A stretch of DNA of 64,000 nucleotides from Planctomycetota bacterium (GTDB lineage: Bacteria > Planctomycetota > UBA1135 > UBA2386): contig JADJPQ010000029.1 of assembly GCA_016713175.1 (NCBI GenBank), positions 1-64,000 of the forward strand, read 5' to 3'. Shown piece by piece: positions 21,679 through 30,017 of this stretch. Every line of letters starts with the position of its first letter. Position 1 is the stretch's first letter. The position numbers and the translations under genes were made by a program. The notes under the pieces were generated by a model. That model did no database searches. It had not been told where the DNA came from and was given only the letters and a program-made list of their open reading frames with translations.

Positions 21679-23424
21679 ATGCTTCTCACGCTCGCCTCGT
21701 TCGCGGCGTTCGTTCCCCAGGGTCCCGGCGGCGGTTCGTCGACCGCACCGGTCGTGATCAACGAGTTCTGCTACGACGACTCGAGCACCGACGACAAGGA
21801 ATTCGTCGAGCTCTACAACCGCAGCGGCGCCCCGGTCGACATCTCCGGTTGGACGCTGGTCGGCAGTGACCCGCTCGGCCCGAACACGACCTACACGATT
21901 CCGGCCGGGACCGTGCTGGCCGCCGGTGGCTACTGGGTGGTCGGCCTCGCGACGGTACCGAACGTCAACCAGACGGTCGCCACGACGCCATCGAACTTCG
22001 AGAACGACAACGAGAGCATCGACCTGATCGATCTGACCGCCACGGTCATCGACTCGGTCGCCTGGGAGACCGGCCGCGGCTCCTGGGGCCCGCATCCGCG
22101 CGAGGGCACCGGCATCTGGGGCGAGATCGTCACGGTCGACGCGTTCCCCAACACCTACCAGCGCCGGCAGGACGGTTACGACAGCAACGACAACGGTTGC
22201 GACTTCTGCATCATGCAGTGGACGCCGGGCGCGGCGAACGGCAGCGCCCAGACGCTGACGCCTGGCTACGTCAACCTGCTCGACGATGTCGCCGGTACCA
22301 CGCTCACGGGCGACTTCAACTACTCGTTCGTCCCAGGCCGCACCGCCGATCCGGCGGCGATCACCAACAGCGGCGCCAACGTGATCACGCTGCCGCCGTC
22401 GCCGCAGGGCGGCAACGTCGGCGTCTGGCATGACATCACGGGCGGCGGCAATGCCAACTACCTGCGCATCGGCGCCAGCGAACAGTTCCTGGTCGAGACC
22501 TATGTCTACGTCAAGGGCGGCAACGCGGTGTTCGCCGCCCCCGGCGCGACAGGCGAAGCGGAAGCGTGGGCCATCGGCGTGACCGGCACCACCGACGGCG
22601 CCGCCAACCCGGCCGACATCGCCGGCTACTACAGCCAGATCCAGTGCACCGGGATGCGTTCGGGCGCCACCGGCGTGGCCTGGGTGGGCATCGTGCAGCA
22701 GGCGCAAGCCAGCATCTACCTGGTCGACCTGAACAACGGCGGCACCGGCCCGACCATTCTCGGCGGCCCGATCGTCGCGACCACCGGCGTCAACGATGGC
22801 TGGCAACGCCTCCGGATCCGGATCAGCGGCAGCGACCTGATCGCCAACTACGGCGGCACCTTCGGCTGCGACGACGGCCAGCGTTTCACCGCCAGCGGTT
22901 TCACCAACTGCGGCGGCACGGTCTATCTCGCCTACCGCGAGTGCATCGTCACCAACACGAACATGACGCCGCTGGTCACCGACCGGCTGGAAGTCTGGGG
23001 CACCACCGACCACGTCGTCGGCTTCGGCGGCACCGCGTCGCCGACCAACTTCGGCACGCCGAACATCGGCACGGCCGGCGGCAACCCGGTGCTCGGCAAC
23101 GCCGGCTTCCAGATCACCGGCAGCGGCCTGGTCCCCAACGGCATCAGCGCACTGCTGCTGGGCCTCGGCAACCTCGATCCGGGCCAGTCGGTGCCCGGCG
23201 CTCCGCCGTCGGTGCAGATCTACGTCAATCCGATCTTCGCCAGCAATCTGGTGTTCGCCGGTGGCACCGGCGACGGCAGCTTCGGCCTCGGGCTGCCGTG
23301 CGACAACTCGCTGCACGGCCTGCCGGTCACGGCCCAGTTCGTCGATTACGACGTGACGCTGGCCTTCCCGCTGCCGATCGGCAGTTCGCAGGGCCTGCAA
23401 CTGGTCGTTGGCAACGACGACTGA
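21679..23424 (+). CDS. Secreted lamin-tail-domain protein with shared C-terminal module
   Basis: The 581-residue product starts with a short uncharged hydrophobic stretch (MLLTLASFAAFVPQGPG) and then a lamin-tail domain at about residues 22-160 (VVINEFCYDD, EFVELYNRSG, VDISGWTL, NDNESIDLID). LTDs in bacterial secreted proteins are beta-sandwich modules that often sit beside nucleases or anchor proteins outside the cell. The middle third (about 200-440) is a jelly-roll-like region with no recognised catalytic motif. The last 120 residues (from NIGTAGGNPVLGNAGF to LQLVVGNDD) are the C-terminal module seen in several other secreted proteins of the window. A ribosome-binding site AGGAG lies 10 bases before ATG 21679. 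It is a paralogue of the next gene. Role unknown. Confidence 0.85.
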   Translation: MLLTLASFAAFVPQGPGGGSSTAPVVINEFCYDDSSTDDKEFVELYNRSGAPVDISGWTLVGSDPLGPNTTYTIPAGTVLAAGGYWVVGLATVPNVNQTVATTPSNFENDNESIDLIDLTATVIDSVAWETGRGSWGPHPREGTGIWGEIVTVDAFPNTYQRRQDGYDSNDNGCDFCIMQWTPGAANGSAQTLTPGYVNLLDDVAGTTLTGDFNYSFVPGRTADPAAITNSGANVITLPPSPQGGNVGVWHDITGGGNANYLRIGASEQFLVETYVYVKGGNAVFAAPGATGEAEAWAIGVTGTTDGAANPADIAGYYSQIQCTGMRSGATGVAWVGIVQQAQASIYLVDLNNGGTGPTILGGPIVATTGVNDGWQRLRIRISGSDLIANYGGTFGCDDGQRFTASGFTNCGGTVYLAYRECIVTNTNMTPLVTDRLEVWGTTDHVVGFGGTASPTNFGTPNIGTAGGNPVLGNAGFQITGSGLVPNGISALLLGLGNLDPGQSVPGAPPSVQIYVNPIFASNLVFAGGTGDGSFGLGLPCDNSLHGLPVTAQFVDYDVTLAFPLPIGSSQGLQLVVGNDD

Positions 23425-23565
23425 TCTCCCCGGCGCCGCCCCATCGGCCGCAACGGCCCCGGTGGCGCGGCGCACCCGATCCGTTACAACTGCGGGTCCC
23501 TGCCGGGAACCGCGCCCCGGTTTCCTTCCCGTCTTCCCGTTCTTCCACTCGGAGGCTCCCTGCCC

Positions 23566-25389
23566 ATGTTGGATCTGCTAGTCACGCTGTCTGCCCTGTT
23601 GCCGCAAGGCCCGGGCACTTCGTCCGCTCCGGTCGTCATCAACGAGTTCCAGTACGACGACGCCGGCACCGACGATGTCGAGTTCGTCGAGCTCTACAAC
23701 CGATCGGCACTGCCGGTCGACATCTCCGGTTGGCAGATCATCAACCGCGATCCGGGCAGCCCGCTGTACGGCGGCGGCGGCACCGACCCGACCCACGTGA
23801 TCCCGCCCGGCACGATCCTGGCGCCCGGCGCCTACTGGGTGCTCGGCAACATCGCGGTGTTGAACGTCAACCAGGTGTTCGCCGCCAACGGCCTCGAGAA
23901 CGACAACGAGTCCATCGAACTGGTCGACACCACCAACGCGATCGTGGACAGCGTCTGCTACGAGATGGGCATCGGCACGTTCGGCCCGCACCCGATCGAA
24001 GGCGCCGGTTTCTACGGTGATCTCGCGGTCGGCAATGGTCCGAGTTCCTCGATCGGTCGCCGCGTCGACGGTCTCGACAACGACAACAACGGCCGCGACT
24101 TCGCGATGTCGATGGCGGCGACTCCCGGCGCCAGCAACACGGTCACCACGAACGTCGTACCGCTGCTGGAGAGCTTCGACGGCGGCGTCGTCGGCGCGTC
24201 GATCCTGGGCTGGACCCAGGGTTTCGTGCAGCCCAAGTACGTCGACCCGACGCAGGTGAACTCGCAGAACCTGACCGCCAAGCCACTGTCGCCGCAGGGC
24301 GGCCTGACGATGTCGACCTGGGACAACACCGGTGGCGGCAACTCCGTCGTGCTGACCAATGCCATGATCGCCGACGTCGTCGTCGAGTCCTACGTCTGGG
24401 TCGAGCCGATGATGACCCCGGTCAACCCGGCGCCATACACCCCGTCGGTGCCACCGGTGATGCTCGACAACTACAACATCGGCGACGGCGAGTGGTGGGC
24501 CATGGGCGTCCGCGGCTCGGTGGCCGCCAACGGCAATCCGCCGAACGTCGGCGGCTACTTCGGCACCATCAGCCTCGGTGTCGGCACGCGATATCACTCG
24601 GTCACCGGCATCGCCTGGGCGCACTTCCGGACGCCGACCAGTGCGACGCTGTGGTTGATCGACTTCGGCAACGGCAGCACCGCGGCCAACCCGCAGAACT
24701 GGACCGTGATCGGCGGCCCGATCAACATCGTCGCCGGCCAGAACGACGGCTGGCAGCGCGTGCGCCTGCACGTCCAGGGCAACAAGGTCATCGGCAACTT
24801 CGGCGGCACGTTCGGCTGCGATGACGGCACCCGCTTCGCCGGCTCGACCACGACCACGGACGCCGGCCAGATCTACATCGGCTACCGCGAAGCCGTGCTC
24901 TACAACAGCAACGGCGTGGCCGGTTGCCACCCGCCGTTGTTCGACCTGTTCGACGTGCACGTGCCGAGCACGACCCAGACGCTGATCGGCACCGGCTCGC
25001 CGACCTCGGCGGGCACGCCGACGATCGACGCCGACGGCCTGGCGATCCCGGGCTCGGCGAACTTCGCGTTCCTCGGCAGCAACCTGAAGCCGATGGGCTC
25101 GCTGGGCTACGCGTTCTGCGGCCTGGTGCTCGGCTTCTCGTCGCTGCCGACCGGCTTCCCGATCCCGGGGGCACCGGTCACGGCGCTCGGCTACGTGCTG
25201 CCGATCCAGGCGTCGGCAATCGGATTCGCGGATGCGAATGGCAACGTCCGCTTCCCGTTCCCGATCCCTTGCGACCTCAGCTACCGCGGCATCCCGCTGG
25301 TGACGCAGATCGCCGACTTCGACTTCACCCTGCCCAACGCGTTGCCGATCGGCACGTCGCGCGGCATGGAGATGATCGTCGGCAACTGA
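23566..25389 (+). CDS. Secreted lamin-tail-domain protein, paralogue of the preceding gene
   Basis: This 607-residue protein has the same plan as its upstream neighbour: short hydrophobic start ending in LLPQGPG, lamin-tail domain (VINEFQYDD, EFVELYNRS, VDISGWQI, NDNESIELVD), a jelly-roll-like middle with GWQRVRLHVQGNKVIGNFGG matching GWQRLRIRISGSDLIANYGG of the paralogue, and the C-terminal module ending RGMEMIVGN. The stretch around the start codon (GGAGG, then a C/T-rich spacer) also resembles that of the upstream gene, so this looks like a gene duplication including the translation start. The gap to the upstream gene is 141 bases. A strong terminator follows. Confidence 0.85.
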   Translation: MLDLLVTLSALLPQGPGTSSAPVVINEFQYDDAGTDDVEFVELYNRSALPVDISGWQIINRDPGSPLYGGGGTDPTHVIPPGTILAPGAYWVLGNIAVLNVNQVFAANGLENDNESIELVDTTNAIVDSVCYEMGIGTFGPHPIEGAGFYGDLAVGNGPSSSIGRRVDGLDNDNNGRDFAMSMAATPGASNTVTTNVVPLLESFDGGVVGASILGWTQGFVQPKYVDPTQVNSQNLTAKPLSPQGGLTMSTWDNTGGGNSVVLTNAMIADVVVESYVWVEPMMTPVNPAPYTPSVPPVMLDNYNIGDGEWWAMGVRGSVAANGNPPNVGGYFGTISLGVGTRYHSVTGIAWAHFRTPTSATLWLIDFGNGSTAANPQNWTVIGGPINIVAGQNDGWQRVRLHVQGNKVIGNFGGTFGCDDGTRFAGSTTTTDAGQIYIGYREAVLYNSNGVAGCHPPLFDLFDVHVPSTTQTLIGTGSPTSAGTPTIDADGLAIPGSANFAFLGSNLKPMGSLGYAFCGLVLGFSSLPTGFPIPGAPVTALGYVLPIQASAIGFADANGNVRFPFPIPCDLSYRGIPLVTQIADFDFTLPNALPIGTSRGMEMIVGN

Positions 25390-25410
25390 GCGCGCGCAGA
25401 CGTCCCGACA

Positions 25411-25447
25411 ACCCCGCTCCGGGTCGAGGCCCGCAGCGGGGTTTTTC
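25411..25447 (+). terminator. Rho-independent terminator after the lamin-tail gene pair
   Basis: A GC stem, CCCCGCT at 25412-25418 pairing with AGCGGGG near 25435-25441, encloses a second complementary pair (CGGGTC / GGCCCG) and is followed directly by a TTTTTC run. It lies 22 bases after the stop at 25389. Confidence 0.85.
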
Positions 25448-25471
25448 ATTGTCTGGCGACGCCTCCGATCG

Positions 25472-26359
25472 ATGATCGGCGGCATGCGCCAACCCCGCCG
25501 CGTCGCGACGTGCTTGCTGCTGGGCTCCCTCGCCAGCGCCCAGATCCCGCTGCGCTACGACCTGGCCACCAGCCAGCCGTTCCACTACGGCATCACGATC
25601 GACGCGACGTTCGCGCAAACGCGCGGCGCACAGCGCGCCGAGTTCGGCATGCACTTCGCCCTGCACTTCACGGCCACGCCGGGCGAGACGAAGGACGGCA
25701 AGACGCAGGTCGCGCATCTGCTGCATCGGGTGCAGGCGCGCTCCACCATGCCGATGGCCAAGGTCGACTGGGACAGCGACCGGAAAGACAGCCAGCCCGG
25801 CGCGCTGCAGAGCCTGGCCGAACTGGTCGGCAAGACGTTCATCGTGCCGGTCGACGAGTATGGCGCGATCGGCCGCGTGCAGGCGCCAACGGGCGTCACA
25901 GCAAAGGCCACCGACGATCTCGGTGCCGGCGATCTCGACACGCTGTTCGGGCAGTACTTCATCGCGCTGCCGAACACGCCGATCGCCGAGGGCGGCTCCT
26001 GGGACGCCGCCGTCAAGATGTTCAACCCGAAGCTCACGGGCGGCGGCGACGTCAAGGTCACCAGCAAGCTCGTGCGCGTGGCCGAAGGCAAAGCGGTCGT
26101 CGAACGCAAGTTCCACGTCGATCCGGCCTCGGCGCCGAAGGCGCCCGGCATGACCGTCACGGTCGACAAAGCCGAGAGCACGTGGATGCTCGACCTGAGC
26201 ACCGGGCGGGTCAGCGGTTCGGTGATGGAACTGGCGTCGACGGTCGCGCGCGAGGGTCAGCAGATCGCGTCGTCGGTGCGGGTGACGGTCAACCCGGAGG
26301 CGGCGCCGGGGCCGAAGACGGGCACGGCAACGCCGGTGCCGGCCAGCGCCGGCAGGTAG
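25472..26359 (+). CDS. Small secreted protein of unknown function (DUF6263-like)
   Basis: The 295-residue product (or 291 residues from ATG 25484) has a signal peptide (RRVATCLLLGSLASAQ). The mature part has features seen in a planctomycete family of uncharacterised secreted proteins: a paired strand region (LRYDLATSQPFHYGITIDAT), GKTFIVPVDEYGAIGRVQ, a segment around FIALPNTPIAEGGSWD, and a late ESTWMLDLSTGRVSGS strand. These resemble lipoprotein-like beta-barrel families such as DUF6263. No enzymatic motif is visible. The C-terminal 20 residues are low-complexity (P/A/T/G). It follows the terminator at 25411, so it needs its own promoter. Its stop is only three bases from the stop of the convergent NagZ gene. 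Confidence 0.65.
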   Translation: MIGGMRQPRRVATCLLLGSLASAQIPLRYDLATSQPFHYGITIDATFAQTRGAQRAEFGMHFALHFTATPGETKDGKTQVAHLLHRVQARSTMPMAKVDWDSDRKDSQPGALQSLAELVGKTFIVPVDEYGAIGRVQAPTGVTAKATDDLGAGDLDTLFGQYFIALPNTPIAEGGSWDAAVKMFNPKLTGGGDVKVTSKLVRVAEGKAVVERKFHVDPASAPKAPGMTVTVDKAESTWMLDLSTGRVSGSVMELASTVAREGQQIASSVRVTVNPEAAPGPKTGTATPVPASAGR

Positions 26360-26362
26360 CGT

Positions 26363-29140
26363 TCAGCGCTCCGTTGCCGCCAGCACGGCGTCATGCACGG
26401 CCTGGCGGACCGCCGCGATCCCGCTGTTCACGCGGGTCGGATGCACGCGGTTGGTCAGCAGCACGACACCGACGCCGCTGCCAGGGTCGCACCACAGCGA
26501 CGTGCCGGTGAACCCCGTGTGGCCGAACGCGCCCGCCGGCACCGACGTGCCGCCGAAACCGCCGCTCTGCAGCCGGTCGAACCCGAGCGCGCGGGTCGAA
26601 CCGGGCACCAGCCCGGCCGGCGCCACGGCCTGTTGCGCCAGCGCCGACGGCAGGAAACCGCGACCACAGCCGAGGAACGCCACGCCGACGCGGGCGACGT
26701 CGAACGCGGTGCCGAACATCCCGGCATGGCCGGAGATGCCGCCCATCGCGAAGGCATTCTCGTCGTGCACGAAGCCTCGGACGATGCCCCCGCGCGCCGG
26801 ATCGTTCTCGGTCGGCGGCGCCGCCAGCGGTGCGCCGGCGGTTGGCGCAAAGCGCGCTCCGGCCATGCCGAGCGGCGCGAAGACCTCCTGGGCAACGTAG
26901 TCGGCAAACGGCTGGCCGGTGGCGCGTTCGACCACCGCCATCAGCAGCACGAAGCCCAGATCACTGTAGGTCATGGTCGAACCCGGCTCGGTCATCAGGC
27001 CCTCCGCGGCCGCCGCGGCGACGATCGCATCCCTGCCCTGTATGGTCCGGTAGTAGCGTTCGTAGGCCGGCAACCCGCCGGCATGCGCGAGCAGATGGCG
27101 GATCGTGACCCGTTCCTTGCCGACACCGACGAACGCCGGCAGCCACTTCTGCACCGGATCGTCGAGCGCCAACTTGCCGGCCGCGGCGGCGCGCAGCACC
27201 GCCGGCGTCGTCGCGCAGACTTTCGTCAGCGACGCCAGATCCCAGGGCGTGTCGAGCGTCACCGCCGCCGACTTCGCGTCGTAGTCATGCCGTCCGACCG
27301 CCACCTGCGCGATCACCACGCCATGGCGTGCGACGACGCACACCGCGCCGGGGAACACCCGCTGCTGCACGGCGTGCGCGAGCAGCCCGTGCAACCGTTC
27401 GCCGAGTTGCGGATCGATGCCATGGTCTGCCGGATCACCGGCCGCGAGATCCCGGCCCGGCAAGAACGTCACGCCGGCACCGGCGGCCGCGACGCCGGGG
27501 ATCGACACCGGCAGTCGACCGGTGGCCGGCTGGCGACCGACGAGCACGTCGGCGACCGCGCGTTCCTGCACTGGCGATCCGGCATAGGCGCACGCGTAGG
27601 CCACGTTCGCCGGCAGTCCCTGCACCAGGTACGGGTTGCCGAACGAGATCGCCACCACCGGACGATCCGCGGGCAACGCCGCCGCCACCGGTCGCAACGC
27701 CGGCGGCAGGCCGATCGTGCCCGAGAACTCGCGGACCTTGACGTGCATCGCCAGCACGACGCCGTCGGCCGCACGCAGCGCGGTCACCGCCGCGTCGACC
27801 TCGGCCGACGACGACCCCGGATGCAGCCGGAACCGGGCGCCGGTGCGCACGCCGCGCTCGGCCAGAGCCTCGGGCAGAGCCGCGCCCACGGTGGCGTCGT
27901 CCTTGTCGAGCAGCGTCACGATCGCCCAGGGCCGTACCGCCGCCAGCGGCACCAGGCCGGCCGGATCCCGCACCACGGTGACCCCGCGCGCCGCGATTTC
28001 GCCACCGACCGCAGCGCCGGCCGCCGTGCCGACCTGCGCCCGCCAGTCCGCGGCCACGCGACCACCTCCCGACAACAACCCGACCCTGGCCTTCGCGGTC
28101 AGGATCCGCAGCACGGCCTCGTCGAGCCGCGCCATCGGCACGCGCGCGGACTGCACGGCCTGCACCACGGCGTCGCGCGCGGCCTTTGGATCGGGCGGCA
28201 TCAACAGCACATCGGCACCCGCCAGCAGCGCCCGCACCGCCACTTCGCCGGCGGGAAAGGCATTCTTGACGCCACCCATCTCCAACGCATCGGTGACCAG
28301 AAGCCCGGTGAACCCCAGTTCGGTGCGCAACACGTCGCCGAGGATCTTGCGGCTCAAGGTCGCCGGCGTCGCCGGATCCTCACCGAGGCCAGGCACCGCC
28401 AGGTGGCCCGTCATCACCGACTCGAGCCCGGCCGCCGCCGCGACCTGGAACGGCCGCAGCTCGATCGAACGCAGCCGTTCGCCGTCGCCCGGCACCGTCG
28501 GCAGCGCCAGATGCGAGTCGGAATCGACGTTGCCATGCCCGGGGAAGTGCTTGCCGCAGGCCAGCAACCCGCTGCTGCGCACGCCGGCCGCGAACGCAGC
28601 GCCCAGCCGCGCGACCAGTTCGGGATCCTCGCCGAAGCTGCGCACGTTGATGATCGGGTTCAGCGGGTTGTTGTTGACGTCGAGCACCGGCGCGAACACC
28701 CAGTGGAAGCCGAGCGCCTTGGCCTCACGGCCGGTCACTTCGCCCATCGCCCGGGCCAGCGCCGCGCGCCGGCCGGCGCCGACCAGCATCTGGTTGCCCA
28801 TCTCGGTCGCCCCCGTCAGTCGGAAGGCCACGCCGCCCTCGAAGTCACCGGCCAGGAGCAGCGGCACCTTCGCCGCCGCCTGCAGTTGCGGCACCAGTGC
28901 CGCCGCCTGCTCGACACTGCCGAGACTCAGGATCACGCCGCCGAGCCCGACGTCGGCGACCGCGGTCAGCAGCGCCTTGCCCTTGTCCGTGGTCGGCGTT
29001 TCGCTCGCCAGGCTCCAGCACATGAACAGCTGCCCGGCCTTCTGCTCGAGCGACAGTGTGGCCAGCAGTTCCGCCGGGTCCTGGGCAGGCAGCGGCAGCA
29101 GGGTGATGACGGCAACGAACGGCAACGACGGCAGGCGCAT
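26363..29140 (-). CDS. Secreted beta-N-acetylhexosaminidase (GH3, NagZ-like) fused to a class C beta-lactamase-type domain
   Basis: The protein has about 925 residues and begins with a signal peptide (MRLPSLPFVAVITLLPLPAQ); upstream in-frame codons overlap nagB and are rejected. Residues about 30-350 form a family 3 glycoside hydrolase of NagZ type: KHFPGHGNVDSDSH near 196 holds the His-Asp acid/base pair, and VTDALEMGG holds the nucleophile aspartate. A GH3 C-terminal domain follows (about 360-570). Residues about 590-925 are a serine beta-lactamase/DD-peptidase fold with SLTK (near 635), TYSDLG as the YxN-type motif, and HTGFTGT as the third box. Two-domain proteins of this kind are known in Bacteroidota and others and are thought to act on exported muropeptides. 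It lies 56 bases downstream of nagB. Confidence 0.9.
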   Translation of the reverse strand: MRLPSLPFVAVITLLPLPAQDPAELLATLSLEQKAGQLFMCWSLASETPTTDKGKALLTAVADVGLGGVILSLGSVEQAAALVPQLQAAAKVPLLLAGDFEGGVAFRLTGATEMGNQMLVGAGRRAALARAMGEVTGREAKALGFHWVFAPVLDVNNNPLNPIINVRSFGEDPELVARLGAAFAAGVRSSGLLACGKHFPGHGNVDSDSHLALPTVPGDGERLRSIELRPFQVAAAAGLESVMTGHLAVPGLGEDPATPATLSRKILGDVLRTELGFTGLLVTDALEMGGVKNAFPAGEVAVRALLAGADVLLMPPDPKAARDAVVQAVQSARVPMARLDEAVLRILTAKARVGLLSGGGRVAADWRAQVGTAAGAAVGGEIAARGVTVVRDPAGLVPLAAVRPWAIVTLLDKDDATVGAALPEALAERGVRTGARFRLHPGSSSAEVDAAVTALRAADGVVLAMHVKVREFSGTIGLPPALRPVAAALPADRPVVAISFGNPYLVQGLPANVAYACAYAGSPVQERAVADVLVGRQPATGRLPVSIPGVAAAGAGVTFLPGRDLAAGDPADHGIDPQLGERLHGLLAHAVQQRVFPGAVCVVARHGVVIAQVAVGRHDYDAKSAAVTLDTPWDLASLTKVCATTPAVLRAAAAGKLALDDPVQKWLPAFVGVGKERVTIRHLLAHAGGLPAYERYYRTIQGRDAIVAAAAAEGLMTEPGSTMTYSDLGFVLLMAVVERATGQPFADYVAQEVFAPLGMAGARFAPTAGAPLAAPPTENDPARGGIVRGFVHDENAFAMGGISGHAGMFGTAFDVARVGVAFLGCGRGFLPSALAQQAVAPAGLVPGSTRALGFDRLQSGGFGGTSVPAGAFGHTGFTGTSLWCDPGSGVGVVLLTNRVHPTRVNSGIAAVRQAVHDAVLAATER

Positions 29141-29196
29141 GCGTTCATCGCAAACGACGCCGCGGCGACACACAACAGCCGGCTGTCCGAAAGCGG

Positions 29197-29955
29197 CTAC
29201 GCCCGCGCCGCGCGACCGAGTTCGCTGGCGGCCTCGCGGTCGAGCAGCACCAGCGCGTTGCCGTGCCGCCGCAGCACCGACGCCGGACACGCGGCGCCAA
29301 CCTCGCCGTCGAGCATCGCCGCGACCGCCGGCGCCTTGGCCTTGCCGAACGCGCACAGGATCACCCGCCGCGCCTGCAGGATCGTCGCCAATCCGGCCGT
29401 GCACGCCTGCAGCGGCGGTTCGTCGGGCAGGAACCGCGGCCGCGCATCCTCGCGCGTCGTCGCCGCCAGCGTCGTCACGTGGAAGCCGAGTTCGAACGGC
29501 GTACCCGGTTCGTTGAACGCCAGATGGCCGTTGCGGCCGATACCGAGCAGTTGCAGCTGGACCCCACCGGCCCGCTGCAGTCGCTGTTCGTGGGCCCGCA
29601 GCGCCGCCTCGGTGCCGTCGTGCGGCACCGGCAGGAACATGCCGGCACGGCGGCGCTCGGCCAAGGCCGGGCAACCGGCCTCCAGTTCGTGCACCATGCC
29701 GCCCTTGCGTTCGGGCGGGAACCCCAGGTACTCGTCGAGGTGCGTCGCCAGCAACGCCGCCAGCGGCAACCGGCCGGCGGCGAATTCGGTCTGCAGCCGT
29801 GAGAACAAGCCCGCGAACGTTGCGCCGGTCGCCAGCCCCAACAACGACCGCTGGCCGGGCAACAACAGCGCGCGGATCTCGTCGAGCACGAGGTCCTGGG
29901 CCTGCGCCGGCGAAGCGGTGATACGAACGTCTGGCGTGGACTCGCGGGCAACCAT
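29197..29955 (-). CDS. nagB: Glucosamine-6-phosphate deaminase/isomerase family protein
   Basis: This 252-residue protein of the NagB/RpiA fold probably converts glucosamine-6-phosphate to fructose-6-phosphate and ammonia. It shows LGLATGATFAGLF for phosphate binding, THLDEYLGF with the catalytic aspartate, and GIGRNGHLAFNEPG near residue 137, where E. coli NagB has GxGxDGHIAFNEP. The Asp of that motif is replaced by Asn-Gly spacing (RNGH), which is common in family members. The start is ATG 29955. It precedes the secreted NagZ-type enzyme, which fits amino-sugar salvage from peptidoglycan, and follows the LtaS-like gene after 62 bases. 6-Phosphogluconolactonase is less likely, given the NEP motif. 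Confidence 0.88.
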   Translation of the reverse strand: MVARESTPDVRITASPAQAQDLVLDEIRALLLPGQRSLLGLATGATFAGLFSRLQTEFAAGRLPLAALLATHLDEYLGFPPERKGGMVHELEAGCPALAERRRAGMFLPVPHDGTEAALRAHEQRLQRAGGVQLQLLGIGRNGHLAFNEPGTPFELGFHVTTLAATTREDARPRFLPDEPPLQACTAGLATILQARRVILCAFGKAKAPAVAAMLDGEVGAACPASVLRRHGNALVLLDREAASELGRAARA

Positions 29956-30017
29956 CGGGGTGAGGACTGTGCGCGGAAGCCGTGTTGCTGGCAAGTCCTG
30001 TCGGAGAGCCCTTGGCA

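Noticed and set aside
21634..25485. Long antisense open frames opposite the two lamin-tail genes
   Set aside because: The plus-strand frames have recognisable LTD and C-terminal modules; the antisense frames are arginine/alanine-rich without any motif.
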